64,000 bases of DNA from Prevotellaceae bacterium (GTDB taxonomy: Bacteria > Bacteroidota > Bacteroidia > Bacteroidales > Paludibacteraceae): the NCBI GenBank assembly GCA_031271465.1, contig JAISVR010000043.1, forward strand, positions 1 to 64,000. The letters are read 5' to 3'. The position numbers and the translations under genes are program-made. Each line of letters begins with the position of its first letter. Position 1 is the stretch's first letter. Under the pieces are notes generated by a model that saw only the letters and a list, made by a program, of their open reading frames with translations, made no database searches and was not told the DNA's origin. Shown here piece after piece: positions 19,965-28,137 of this stretch.

Positions 19965-20000
19965 AAAAATGGAGCTGAGGCATTCCTCAGCTCCATTTTT
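19965..20000 (-). terminator. Terminator of the gldF-surE operon
   Basis: Perfect 15-nt arms (aaaaatggagctgag and its complement) around a short loop, with T-runs on both sides, 28 nt after the stop of the 102-residue gene. The symmetric A/T tracts could stop transcription in either direction. Confidence 0.85.
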
Positions 20001-20028
20001 CTGTCAAGAAATGAATGTTACTGCTGTT

Positions 20029-20337
20029 TTAAAACACCCAAAACATCAGTATAAAATAGGGAATACAGCCCACAAAGGCACCACTGATAGCGCGGTCTTT
20101 TTTGAGCATATAAAACACAAACATCAGCACCAAGTTTGGCAACACAGCTACCATAAGCCGCGAGATTCCGGTGTTGCGCAATATGATTGGAAGTTTTCCG
20201 AGTATATAGAAAACATCGCGTTCGGTATTTTGCATAATCAGTGCAAGAAGTATTACCACAGGCAACACGAGCGCAGGCACTAAACCTATCCAAAAATTGT
20301 CGCGTGCAGGTTTATTTTTTTGTTGATTCCAGGTCAT
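20029..20337 (-). CDS. Small conserved-type membrane protein downstream of surE
   Basis: This encodes 102 residues with three likely membrane segments (about 17-36, 50-72 and 84-102) and short charged loops. It starts 12 nt after the surE stop, ends just before a strong terminator, and so is the last gene of the operon. No catalytic motif is visible. A small gene of this kind next to surE is compatible with a housekeeping membrane role, but no function can be assigned. Confidence 0.7.
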   Translation of the reverse strand: MTWNQQKNKPARDNFWIGLVPALVLPVVILLALIMQNTERDVFYILGKLPIILRNTGISRLMVAVLPNLVLMFVFYMLKKDRAISGAFVGCIPYFILMFWVF

Positions 20338-20349
20338 AATCGAGCAAAA

Positions 20350-21135
20350 CTATTTTTCTATACTATTAACTTTAGTTTTCTCTTCCCAACTTGAAAAAAG
20401 TTTCAAATATTCGTAAGCAGTCATATCTACTTTTACCGGCACAATGGATACAAAATCGTGTTCGAGTGCCCATTCGTCGGTATCGTCGCTTACCGGTTCG
20501 GCGTTGATAAATTGACCGGTAAGCCAATAATAACTGCGCCCGGAAGGATCTTCACGGCGCAAAAACTCTTCCGACCAATAACCATCGCTTTGCCGGCATA
20601 TTTTGATTCCTTTGATATAAGGTACAACGGGAATATTTACATTGAGGCAAACAGCGCGAGGCAAACCCTGATTAAGGGTTTTCTGAGCTATTTTAGTGGC
20701 ATATTGCATCGCTTGGGTAAAATCGGCATTAGGGTCGTAGCTGCATAAGGAAAACCCGATGGAGGGAATATCCGACACACAACCTTCCATTGCCGCTCCC
20801 ATTGTACCCGAGTAAATAACGCTGATAGACGAATTGGTCCCGTGATTAATACCCGACACCACGAGGTCCGGACGACGATGAGCAATGCGGTTTATAGCCA
20901 ATTTCACACTATCGGCAGGAGTTCCATTGCATTGATATACCACAAGTCCGTCTTCTTCTTCAAGTTTTTTTACTCGCAACGGCGTAGTTACGGTGAGAGC
21001 ACTCGACTGTGCCGAACGAGGTCCATCGGGAGCCACCACAAGCACATCGCCCAAGGGACGCATACTTTCTATCAGAGCACGAATACCGCGGGCATTCACT
21101 CCGTCGTCGTTGGTTACAAGTATTAAAGGTTTCAT
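20350..21135 (-). CDS. surE: 5'/3'-nucleotidase SurE
   Basis: This encodes 261 residues, the usual SurE length. SurE is a metal-dependent phosphatase acting on nucleoside monophosphates in the cytoplasm. The N-terminal TNDDG motif (8-12) supplies D10 and D11. S41 (in GPRSAQSSALT) and N96 (in SGINHGTN) complete the known metal-binding set. The GTMGAAMEG segment after residue 110 is also typical. It starts 39 nt after the gldF stop and is followed after 12 nt by a small membrane protein, so the three genes probably form one transcript. Pairing surE with a gliding-type ABC permease is a matter of gene order, not evidence of a shared pathway. Confidence 0.95.
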   Translation of the reverse strand: MKPLILVTNDDGVNARGIRALIESMRPLGDVLVVAPDGPRSAQSSALTVTTPLRVKKLEEEDGLVVYQCNGTPADSVKLAINRIAHRRPDLVVSGINHGTNSSISVIYSGTMGAAMEGCVSDIPSIGFSLCSYDPNADFTQAMQYATKIAQKTLNQGLPRAVCLNVNIPVVPYIKGIKICRQSDGYWSEEFLRREDPSGRSYYWLTGQFINAEPVSDDTDEWALEHDFVSIVPVKVDMTAYEYLKLFSSWEEKTKVNSIEK

Positions 21136-21174
21136 ATTTTTATTGTATGAATATCATTAAGTTAGAATAAAAAA

Positions 21175-21897
21175 TTATCGCTTTACAATCCATTTCGTAG
21201 CAAAAATAAAAACAATGCTTACGGTAAGAAAATATACTACATCGCGACTGTCTATCACTCCACGGCTCATCGACTCATAATGAGCATTAATACCCAAGCT
21301 TTGAATGGCAGTTATCACTTTGCCGGAACTGAATATGGACGCCACCAAATCGAAACCAAGGAAGAAAACAAAACAAAGCAACATGGCAAAAATAAACGAT
21401 ACGATTTGATTTTCGGTAACTGAAGAAGCAAACACCCCGATAGCCACATACACAGTTGCCAAACAAAACAGCCCGATGAACGAACCCCAAAAAGCTCCGG
21501 TATCTACATTACCTATCGGTTCGGCGAGATACCACACGGTGAAATAATAAATCACAACAGGCAACAGCGAGAGCATCACCAACACCACGCTTGCCAGGTA
21601 TTTGCCAAGCACCAGTTGCAGAGTTGAAACAGGTTTAGTATAGAGCAATTCGATAGTACCCGTACGCTTCTCTTCGGCAAACGAACGCATGGTTACCGCC
21701 GGCACTAAAAACAGGTAAAGCCACGGAGCAAGCGAAAACAATCCGTCGAGCTGCGCATAACCCGATTCAAGCACATTATATTCGCCCGGGAAAACCCAAA
21801 GAAAAAGACCCGTAATAAGCAAAAATACACCTATAACAATGTATCCGGTAGCTGAGGAGAAAAAACTGCGTAATTCTTTTTTCAGTAAAACTATCAT
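21175..21897 (-). CDS. gldF: GldF-type ABC-2 transporter permease
   Basis: This encodes 240 residues with six hydrophobic segments and the ABC-2 permease pattern. RSFAEEKRTGTIELLYTKPV sits between the second and third segments, as in ABC-2 permeases of the GldF/NosY type. In gliding Bacteroidota GldF works with GldG and the ATPase GldA. No gldG follows here; surE is next. Homologues are also common in non-motile Bacteroidales, so transport of an unknown substrate is the safe call. A minus-strand -7 box (TACTTTTG, 21948-21955) lies 51 nt upstream, divergent from the gene at 22012. Confidence 0.8.
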   Translation of the reverse strand: MIVLLKKELRSFFSSATGYIVIGVFLLITGLFLWVFPGEYNVLESGYAQLDGLFSLAPWLYLFLVPAVTMRSFAEEKRTGTIELLYTKPVSTLQLVLGKYLASVVLVMLSLLPVVIYYFTVWYLAEPIGNVDTGAFWGSFIGLFCLATVYVAIGVFASSVTENQIVSFIFAMLLCFVFFLGFDLVASIFSSGKVITAIQSLGINAHYESMSRGVIDSRDVVYFLTVSIVFIFATKWIVKR

Positions 21898-21918
21898 CTT
21901 TTTATCAAGTATTTTGTA

Positions 21919-21926
21919 TATATTTG
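21919..21926 (+). promoter_or_regulatory. -7 box of the plus-strand envelope operon
   Basis: TATATTTG fits TAnnTTTG and lies 86 nt before the ATG at 22012. It sits beside an opposite-facing TACTTTTG box for gldF, so the two promoters overlap and could interfere. Confidence 0.5.
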
Positions 21927-21947
21927 CCGCTTTGAAAAAAACAGGGG

Positions 21948-21955
21948 CAAAAGTA
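21948..21955 (-). promoter_or_regulatory. -7 box of the gldF-surE operon
   Basis: The minus strand reads TACTTTTG, matching TAnnTTTG, 51 nt before the gldF ATG. Confidence 0.5.
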
Positions 21956-22011
21956 GTGATTTTTTGCGATTTACTGTTTTTATAAACAAATAAAACTTCA
22001 TCTAATTTCTA

Positions 22012-23886
22012 ATGAGAAAATACCTTTTACTGTTTTTCAGTCTTTATATCAGCATAAGTCTAAGTGCTCAATGTTTAGGCGACGACTGTTCTATTAAAGG
22101 ACGCAACAAAGCAGCTCAAAAAAAAGCAGCAAAAATGACAGGCAACAAGCGTGCAGGTCGCAGCTATGCCGGTAAAGGTCGTAAAACAAAACGCCCGGGT
22201 TCGGGTGGTTTCGACCCGTTTGCAGGCGGTGGCAGCAAAAAAAGCAATGCAGGCGGTTTCGACCCGTTTGCAGCAGCCGATAAGAAGAAGAAAAAAGGTA
22301 AAGGCGGAGGCTACGATCCATTTGCCTCGGGAAACAAAAAACGCAAGGGAAGCTCGAAAGGCTACGACCCGTTTGCAAGCAATGGAAAATCGAAAAAAGG
22401 CAAAGGTGGCGGAGGCTACGACCCGTTTGCAGGAGGCGGCAAGCGCAAGGGAGTTGCAAAAAGCTCTGCCTACGACGGCTGGGATAGCGGCACTCGTCGA
22501 AGCGGCTCGCGCGGCGGAGAAGCAAACGATTCGTGGGCTCGCAGTAAAAAACCAAGCTCAACCGGTGGTGGCGGTATTTGGGCAATGGGAGATGAAAAAC
22601 GCTCGGGCGGCTCACGCAGAAGTTCAGGTGGCGGCGGCTCAAACTGGTTCAACAACGATGCCTCAACCGGTATGGCTCCTCCGGCTTACGACCGTGAAGA
22701 TAACACGCCAAAATCATGGAGCGACTTCGATGGCGCAGCAAGCAATTATAGCAGCGACATTAGTTACTACGACCGCCCCCGGCAATACAAATTTTCGCTC
22801 ATCGCAGGACAAATTCTCGAACATTCGAACATCGTTAGCAATTATTTAGATACGGCTTCACTGCGTCCCGTACTTGGTGCCGAATTTGCCGTAGAATTTC
22901 CTACTACGGGAGGAAAAAACTGGCATCACTATTTCAATATGCCTGTTTGGGGATTGGGCTTTACCTATCTCAACCTGGGCAACAACGACTTGTTGGGTCA
23001 TGCCTTTGCCATATATCCATATATAGACATTCCGCTTGTGCGCACAAAAGCCATTGATTTCAATTTCACCAATGGTTTTGGCGTAGCGGGAGTAACAAAT
23101 TTCGACAAAAGCTCGCCCGATAATCCAGACCTGCAAAATCCGCTCATCGGCTCACCGATAAATATGTTTATCAAAACAGGTTTAAGTTTCAACTACCGTC
23201 CCGTAACTCAAATTCGCAACGAACGGCAAGAGAAATGGTCGCACTATACAATTAGCGCAGGAGTATCTTTACTGCATTTGTCAAACGGCAGTTTCTCATC
23301 ACCCAACGCAGGTATTAACATGCTGGCAGCGCAAGTAGGTATTAAGCACACTCCAATGGATTTTACGCAAGCATTGCGCCAACAGGTAGATAATATTCCG
23401 CATTATTTCACGCTCGATGTGATGGGCACAGCAGGTGTACGCGAAATGTATCGACTCGATACAAAAAAATATTTAGTAGGCAATTTCAATCTGGCAAGCT
23501 ATTTCCAAGTAGCAAATATCTACCGCTTAGGTGCAGGTCTTGACGCTTTCTACGACGAAGCTTTTGCCGACGAACACGGCGACCCCAACGACCGCTATCA
23601 CGATGCCGGCGGAAAACTCATTTACGATCCGGAACCGATGTCGTCGCGCATTCGCGGTGGTCTTTTCCTCTCCAATGAGTTTGTGCTTGGGCGTACCACA
23701 GCAGCTCTTGATGCCGGATTTTATGTTTACGACAACATCAAACAAAATGACGAAAAATTCTATTATCGCCTGGCATTGAAATACCGCTTTACCGACCATT
23801 TCTTTGGCGCAGTAGCCGTAAAAGCACATACAACAGGCGCCGAATTTGTATCGGCAGGTGTAGGTTATTCAATACCATTATATTAA
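22012..23886 (+). CDS. PagL-like lipid A deacylase with DPFA-repeat N-terminus
   Basis: This encodes 624 residues. A signal peptide (1-19, ending SLSA-QC) is followed by a basic, Gly-rich region of about 200 residues. That region has five copies of [FY]DPFA (67-71, 83-87, 101-105, 118-122, 136-140) spaced by Lys/Gly linkers. The C-terminal part (about 260-624) reads as an outer-membrane beta-barrel of the PagL/acyloxyacyl hydrolase type. H422, S424 and N425 in LLHLSNG and the following PNAGIN match the PagL His-x-Ser-Asn signature. The catalytic Glu of PagL was not located with confidence. PagL removes a 3-O-linked acyl chain from lipid A. It heads a plus-strand run with three PPIases and an OstA-like gene, which supports an envelope role. 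The disordered N-terminus is not part of known PagL proteins. Confidence 0.75.
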   Translation: MRKYLLLFFSLYISISLSAQCLGDDCSIKGRNKAAQKKAAKMTGNKRAGRSYAGKGRKTKRPGSGGFDPFAGGGSKKSNAGGFDPFAAADKKKKKGKGGGYDPFASGNKKRKGSSKGYDPFASNGKSKKGKGGGGYDPFAGGGKRKGVAKSSAYDGWDSGTRRSGSRGGEANDSWARSKKPSSTGGGGIWAMGDEKRSGGSRRSSGGGGSNWFNNDASTGMAPPAYDREDNTPKSWSDFDGAASNYSSDISYYDRPRQYKFSLIAGQILEHSNIVSNYLDTASLRPVLGAEFAVEFPTTGGKNWHHYFNMPVWGLGFTYLNLGNNDLLGHAFAIYPYIDIPLVRTKAIDFNFTNGFGVAGVTNFDKSSPDNPDLQNPLIGSPINMFIKTGLSFNYRPVTQIRNERQEKWSHYTISAGVSLLHLSNGSFSSPNAGINMLAAQVGIKHTPMDFTQALRQQVDNIPHYFTLDVMGTAGVREMYRLDTKKYLVGNFNLASYFQVANIYRLGAGLDAFYDEAFADEHGDPNDRYHDAGGKLIYDPEPMSSRIRGGLFLSNEFVLGRTTAALDAGFYVYDNIKQNDEKFYYRLALKYRFTDHFFGAVAVKAHTTGAEFVSAGVGYSIPLY

Positions 23887-23914
23887 GTCAGTATTAATAA
23901 AAAATATAAGTTCG

Positions 23915-25837
23915 ATGAAACATTTTATTTCATTTTTGATTTTATTTTTATGTATTTCAGCATTTGCACAAAAAGACCAAACGCTGATGACCGTAAACGG
24001 GAAAGACATTCCCAAATCCTATTTCGAATATCTCTACAAAAAAAATAACACCACTTCGGAGCAGGATAAAAAATCGCTCGAAGAATACCTCGATTTGTTT
24101 ACAATTTTTGAGTTGAAAGTAGCCGAAGCGCGCGCTCAGGGAATGGATACCGTTGCTGCACTCGAAAAGGAATTGAGCGACTACCGCAAGCAACTTGCTC
24201 TCCCCTACTTTACCGATAGCGCCACAATCAATCATTTAGCTGCCGAAGAATACGAACGCATGAAAACCGATATAGATGTAAGCCACATATTGATTAAAAT
24301 AGAGGGAACCGGCACTCCTGCCGACACACTGGCTGCATACAAAAAGGCGCTGGAAGTGAAAAAGCGTCTGAAAAAAGAAGATTTCGAAACGGTGGCAAAA
24401 GAAGTATCGAACGACCCTTCGGTAGCTAAAAACGGCGGACGATTGGGTTACCTGTCGGCATTGTTGACTGTTTATCCGTTTGAAACAGCCGCTTACAACA
24501 CCCCTGTGGGACAAATTTCGGCACCCGTGCGCACAATGCTTGGCTACCACATTTTAAAGGTGAACGACCGACGCGAGGCTGGCATAAAAGTACAAGTGGC
24601 GCATATTCTTCGGCTTGTGCCCGACAGTATTTCCGCAATTCAAGCCGCAGCTATTGAAGCAGAAGTAAATGCGATTTACAAACTGATTATCGACGGCGGA
24701 GATTTTGCCCAGTTGGCAATGGAATATTCGCAAGATTCGCTCTCGGCTGTGAAAGGCGGCGTGTTACCGTGGCTTGGCAGGGGACAAACGGTGAAGCAAT
24801 TTGAAGATGCCGCTTTCGCACTCACTACTATCGGACAATATTCACAACCCATAGAAACCGAATACGGCTGGCATATTTTGAAACTTATCGACCGTAAAAA
24901 CTTGGACAGTTTTGAAACACTGCGCCCCGGCATTGAGCAACGAATGATGCAAACCGATCGCGCCGAAATGATACGACAAGCGTTTGCCGATTCGTTGAAA
25001 AAACAATACGATTATAAAATCAACACAAAAGAAATGAGCCGTTTGAAAAAAATTGCTGCCGATGCCGAGTGGAATGATTCAATATTTTTCACTCAAATAG
25101 AAGACAGCTACGACGGGATATTTGAAACTAACGCATATAACCCAAAAATCAACAATGCGAAAGATTTTTCGCAATTTATGAAAGATAAAAAATTACCTGT
25201 TTCCAACCTCGACGCTGCGCTGGAAAATTATTCGTACGAAAAGCTTGCTGCATATAAAAATTCGCAACTCGAATGGGAATATCCCGAATTTCGCAACCTG
25301 TTGCAGGAATACACCGACGGTTCGCTGCTATTCAACATAAGCAATCGCGAAGTGTGGGAAAAAGCTGCACAGGATACCACCGGTTTGCGCCAATATTTTG
25401 AGGCAAACCGCGATAAATATCGTTGGGAAAAACCCTATTTCAAAGGAAGAGTATTGCATTGTAAAGACGAAAAAACTGCCAAACGGGTAAAGCGAATTTT
25501 GAAAACCGCTCACACAGATTCGATTGAAACTGAGTTGACCCGCTTGAACAAACAAAAGGGCGTGGTGGTAAAATCGGAACGAAATCTTTTTGCCCAAGGC
25601 GACAATAATGCCGTGGATTTTTACATTTTCAAAGAAGGCGCGCTGCAACCGCCTGCTGACTTCGAGATTGTGTTTGTCGATGGCAAGCAACTCGATTTCA
25701 CACCCGAAAGTTATACCGATATGAAAGGTGCTGTAATTCAAGATTATCAAGATTTCTTAGAAGCTCAATGGGTAAAATCGCTTCAAGCAAAATATCCGGT
25801 CGTAATCAATGAGGAAGTTTTAAAAACGATAAAATAA
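23915..25837 (+). CDS. Periplasmic parvulin-type peptidyl-prolyl isomerase, two PpiC domains
   Basis: This encodes 640 residues with a signal peptide (1-18, ending SAFA-QK). Two parvulin (PpiC/rotamase) domains follow: about 119-222 (starts VSHILIK, has GGRLGYLS, ends LGYHILKVNDR) and about 226-330 (starts VAHILRLV, has GGVLPWLGRG, ends YGWHILKLIDRK). The remaining 300 residues show no recognised domain and could be a substrate-binding chaperone region. Parvulins of this type help outer-membrane proteins fold. The gene follows the PagL-like gene after 28 nt and precedes a lipoprotein and SurA, so it is probably part of one operon. Confidence 0.88.
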   Translation: MKHFISFLILFLCISAFAQKDQTLMTVNGKDIPKSYFEYLYKKNNTTSEQDKKSLEEYLDLFTIFELKVAEARAQGMDTVAALEKELSDYRKQLALPYFTDSATINHLAAEEYERMKTDIDVSHILIKIEGTGTPADTLAAYKKALEVKKRLKKEDFETVAKEVSNDPSVAKNGGRLGYLSALLTVYPFETAAYNTPVGQISAPVRTMLGYHILKVNDRREAGIKVQVAHILRLVPDSISAIQAAAIEAEVNAIYKLIIDGGDFAQLAMEYSQDSLSAVKGGVLPWLGRGQTVKQFEDAAFALTTIGQYSQPIETEYGWHILKLIDRKNLDSFETLRPGIEQRMMQTDRAEMIRQAFADSLKKQYDYKINTKEMSRLKKIAADAEWNDSIFFTQIEDSYDGIFETNAYNPKINNAKDFSQFMKDKKLPVSNLDAALENYSYEKLAAYKNSQLEWEYPEFRNLLQEYTDGSLLFNISNREVWEKAAQDTTGLRQYFEANRDKYRWEKPYFKGRVLHCKDEKTAKRVKRILKTAHTDSIETELTRLNKQKGVVVKSERNLFAQGDNNAVDFYIFKEGALQPPADFEIVFVDGKQLDFTPESYTDMKGAVIQDYQDFLEAQWVKSLQAKYPVVINEEVLKTIK

Positions 25838-25874
25838 ATAAAAATTTCAGTTGTTTTTGCGTGCATCTTTAGAT

Positions 25875-26744
25875 ATGAATTTGATACGAATTATCTTTTT
25901 AACAATAAGCGTGCTGCTTTTTTTCGGTTGTAAAAAAACGGAAAAGCGAGACGAATCGCGTACACCTTACCTCGAAGTGGCGGGACAATACTTGTATGTC
26001 GACGAAATTGAATCGATAATTCCTAACGATTACAGCCGCGAAGACAGTATTTCTCTTGCCGACGATTACATTCGCAAATGGGTTACAAATGCGCTGGTAT
26101 ACGAATACGCCGAAGATAACCTCTCAAACCAGGCTGAAATCGAAGCTCTGGTTGAAGATTACCGTAAATCGCTCATTGTACACCAATATCGGCAAAAATT
26201 GGTAAAAGAACGGCTGAAAAGCCCTTCGGAAGAAGATATACAACATTTTTACGAACAGAATAAAAACAAATTCTTGCTCACAAGCAGCATCGTGAAAGGT
26301 ATTTACATAAAACTTCCGTTGGGTGCACCAAAACTTGAACAATTGCAATCGTGGCTACGCGCTTTCAACCAGAAACAAATGCAAAACATCGAAAAATACA
26401 GCATTCAAAATGCTACCGACTACCTGTATTTTGGCGAAGATTGGCATTTTTTCAACGAGTTGACGAAAAAAATGCCGTTGCAAATCAGCTCTTCTGCAGA
26501 GTTTATTCCCAACAACCGCTTTATTGAAACCCGCGACAGCAGCTACCTTTATCTGCTACGCATTACCGATTATCGGGTAGCAGGCAATGTAGAACCTTAC
26601 GAAATGGCAAAAGATAAAATCAAAACTATTTTAACCAACCAGCAAAAAACAGATTTCATTAAAAATTTCGAGCAAAAAATATACGATAAAGCATTGAAAA
26701 ATAAAAACATACAATATCTTACAAAAGAAAAAAAGCAAAAATAA
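25875..26744 (+). CDS. Lipoprotein related to SurA/PpiC chaperones
   Basis: The ATG at 25875 was chosen over an upstream TTG at 25851 because it places a clean lipoprotein signal at the N-terminus (hydrophobic residues 4-17, lipobox FFGC with C19). The 289-residue product has a SurA-N-like helical region (about 40-130, with SPSEEDIQHFYEQNKNKF). The later part has parvulin-like length but no convincing catalytic HILxK motif, so isomerase activity is doubtful. It lies between two parvulin genes (14 nt downstream of the first ATG alternative, 10 nt before surA). It is probably an inner- or outer-membrane anchored assembly chaperone (inference). Confidence 0.75.
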   Translation: MNLIRIIFLTISVLLFFGCKKTEKRDESRTPYLEVAGQYLYVDEIESIIPNDYSREDSISLADDYIRKWVTNALVYEYAEDNLSNQAEIEALVEDYRKSLIVHQYRQKLVKERLKSPSEEDIQHFYEQNKNKFLLTSSIVKGIYIKLPLGAPKLEQLQSWLRAFNQKQMQNIEKYSIQNATDYLYFGEDWHFFNELTKKMPLQISSSAEFIPNNRFIETRDSSYLYLLRITDYRVAGNVEPYEMAKDKIKTILTNQQKTDFIKNFEQKIYDKALKNKNIQYLTKEKKQK

Positions 26745-26754
26745 AATCGACATT

Positions 26755-28110
26755 ATGAAAAAACAAATAAATCTTTTATTGCTGTTGCTCGTTGCATTTC
26801 CGGTTGTTATGCAGGCGCAAAGCAATGTGATTGACGAAATTGTGTGGGTGGTAGGCGACGAAGCTATTTTCAAATCGGAAGTGGAAACACAGTTGCAACA
26901 AATGAAATATGAAAAAGCCGAAGTAGACGGCAATCCGTATTGCATTATTCCCGAGCAGCTTGCTATCCGAAAACTGTTTCTCCACCAAGCCAAACTGGAT
27001 AGTTTGACGGCAAATGAAAGCAATGTAAACATGCAAGTAAACATGCGGATTGACGAAATGATTGCACAAATCGGTTCGCAGGAAAAACTGGAAGAATATT
27101 TTGGAAGAAACATCAAGAAAATCCGCGAAGAACTCTCTACGCAAGCTCGTGAACAAGCGTTGATACAGCAAGTTCAGCAATCGTTAACAAGTAATTTGAA
27201 AATTACGCCTTCGGATGTGCGAAAAACATTTTCACAACTCAAAGAAGACGAAATACCTACGGTACCTGCCACGACCGAAGTACAAATTCTTACTATAGAG
27301 CCGCGCTACGACCCTGCTGAAATTGAAGCAATTAAAACTCGCCTGCGCGAATTTAAACAGCGCGTTGAAAGCGGCGATGCCTCGTTTTCGATGCTGGCTA
27401 CACTGTATTCCGACGACCTCGGCTCGGCGCGCAACGGCGGCGAACTCGGTTTTATGGGCAGAGCGCAACTTGTGCCCGAATTTGCTACCGAAGCATTTAA
27501 CCTTACCGACCCCAACAAGGTTTCGAAAGTAATTCAATCCGAATTTGGATTTCATATTATTCAACTCATCGAAAAGCGTGGCGACAAGGTAAATGTTCGT
27601 CATATTTTGCTCAAACCCAAAGTAAAATTGGAAGATAAAGTAACCGCCACCCGCCAGTTGGACAGCATAACCGACCTTATTCGTTCGAACAAAATTTCGT
27701 TTGAAAACGCAGTAATGCTTTTTTCGAACGATAAGGATACGCGTATGAACGGCGGATCGATGGCAAACCCCAAAGACGGCACTACAAAATTCGAATACAA
27801 GGATTTACCTCCCGAAATTTCTAAACTCGCATATCAACTCGGTGTGGGCGAATTGTCGAATCCTTTCACAATGACAAATCCGGCAACAGGACGCGAAGTT
27901 TGCGCCATAATCAAAGTAAAAGCAAAAACCGAAGCTCACAAGGCAAATATGGAAGAGGATTATCAGTTGCTGAAAAATTTTGTACAAAGCAAAGAAAGCG
28001 CACAGATAATCGACAAATGGATACGCGAAAAACAAAAAGACACCTATATTCGTATCGAACCTTCGTGGCAAAAATGTGAATTTCAGTATCCGGGCTGGGT
28101 GAAAAAATAA
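26755..28110 (+). CDS. surA: SurA-type periplasmic chaperone/peptidyl-prolyl isomerase
   Basis: This encodes 451 residues, close to SurA length. A signal peptide (1-21, ending VVMQA-QS) precedes a SurA N-terminal domain (about 24-160, opening IDEIVWVVGDEAI with the EAIFKSEVE helix). Two parvulin domains follow: about 174-275 (SARNGGELGFMGRAQLVPEF, FGFHIIQL) and about 280-385 (VRHILLKPK, NGGSMA). SurA escorts unfolded outer-membrane proteins across the periplasm. It starts 10 nt after the lipoprotein gene and is followed after 27 nt by the OstA-like gene, a neighbourhood that recalls the surA-lptD link in proteobacteria. Confidence 0.9.
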   Translation: MKKQINLLLLLLVAFPVVMQAQSNVIDEIVWVVGDEAIFKSEVETQLQQMKYEKAEVDGNPYCIIPEQLAIRKLFLHQAKLDSLTANESNVNMQVNMRIDEMIAQIGSQEKLEEYFGRNIKKIREELSTQAREQALIQQVQQSLTSNLKITPSDVRKTFSQLKEDEIPTVPATTEVQILTIEPRYDPAEIEAIKTRLREFKQRVESGDASFSMLATLYSDDLGSARNGGELGFMGRAQLVPEFATEAFNLTDPNKVSKVIQSEFGFHIIQLIEKRGDKVNVRHILLKPKVKLEDKVTATRQLDSITDLIRSNKISFENAVMLFSNDKDTRMNGGSMANPKDGTTKFEYKDLPPEISKLAYQLGVGELSNPFTMTNPATGREVCAIIKVKAKTEAHKANMEEDYQLLKNFVQSKESAQIIDKWIREKQKDTYIRIEPSWQKCEFQYPGWVKK

Positions 28111-28137
28111 TTGCTAATTATTAATTGTTAATTATCA

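Noticed and set aside
22094-22642. 182-codon minus-strand frame opposite the DPFA-repeat region
   Set aside because: It mirrors the Gly/Lys-rich repeats and is low-complexity; the sense frame has a signal peptide and a barrel domain.
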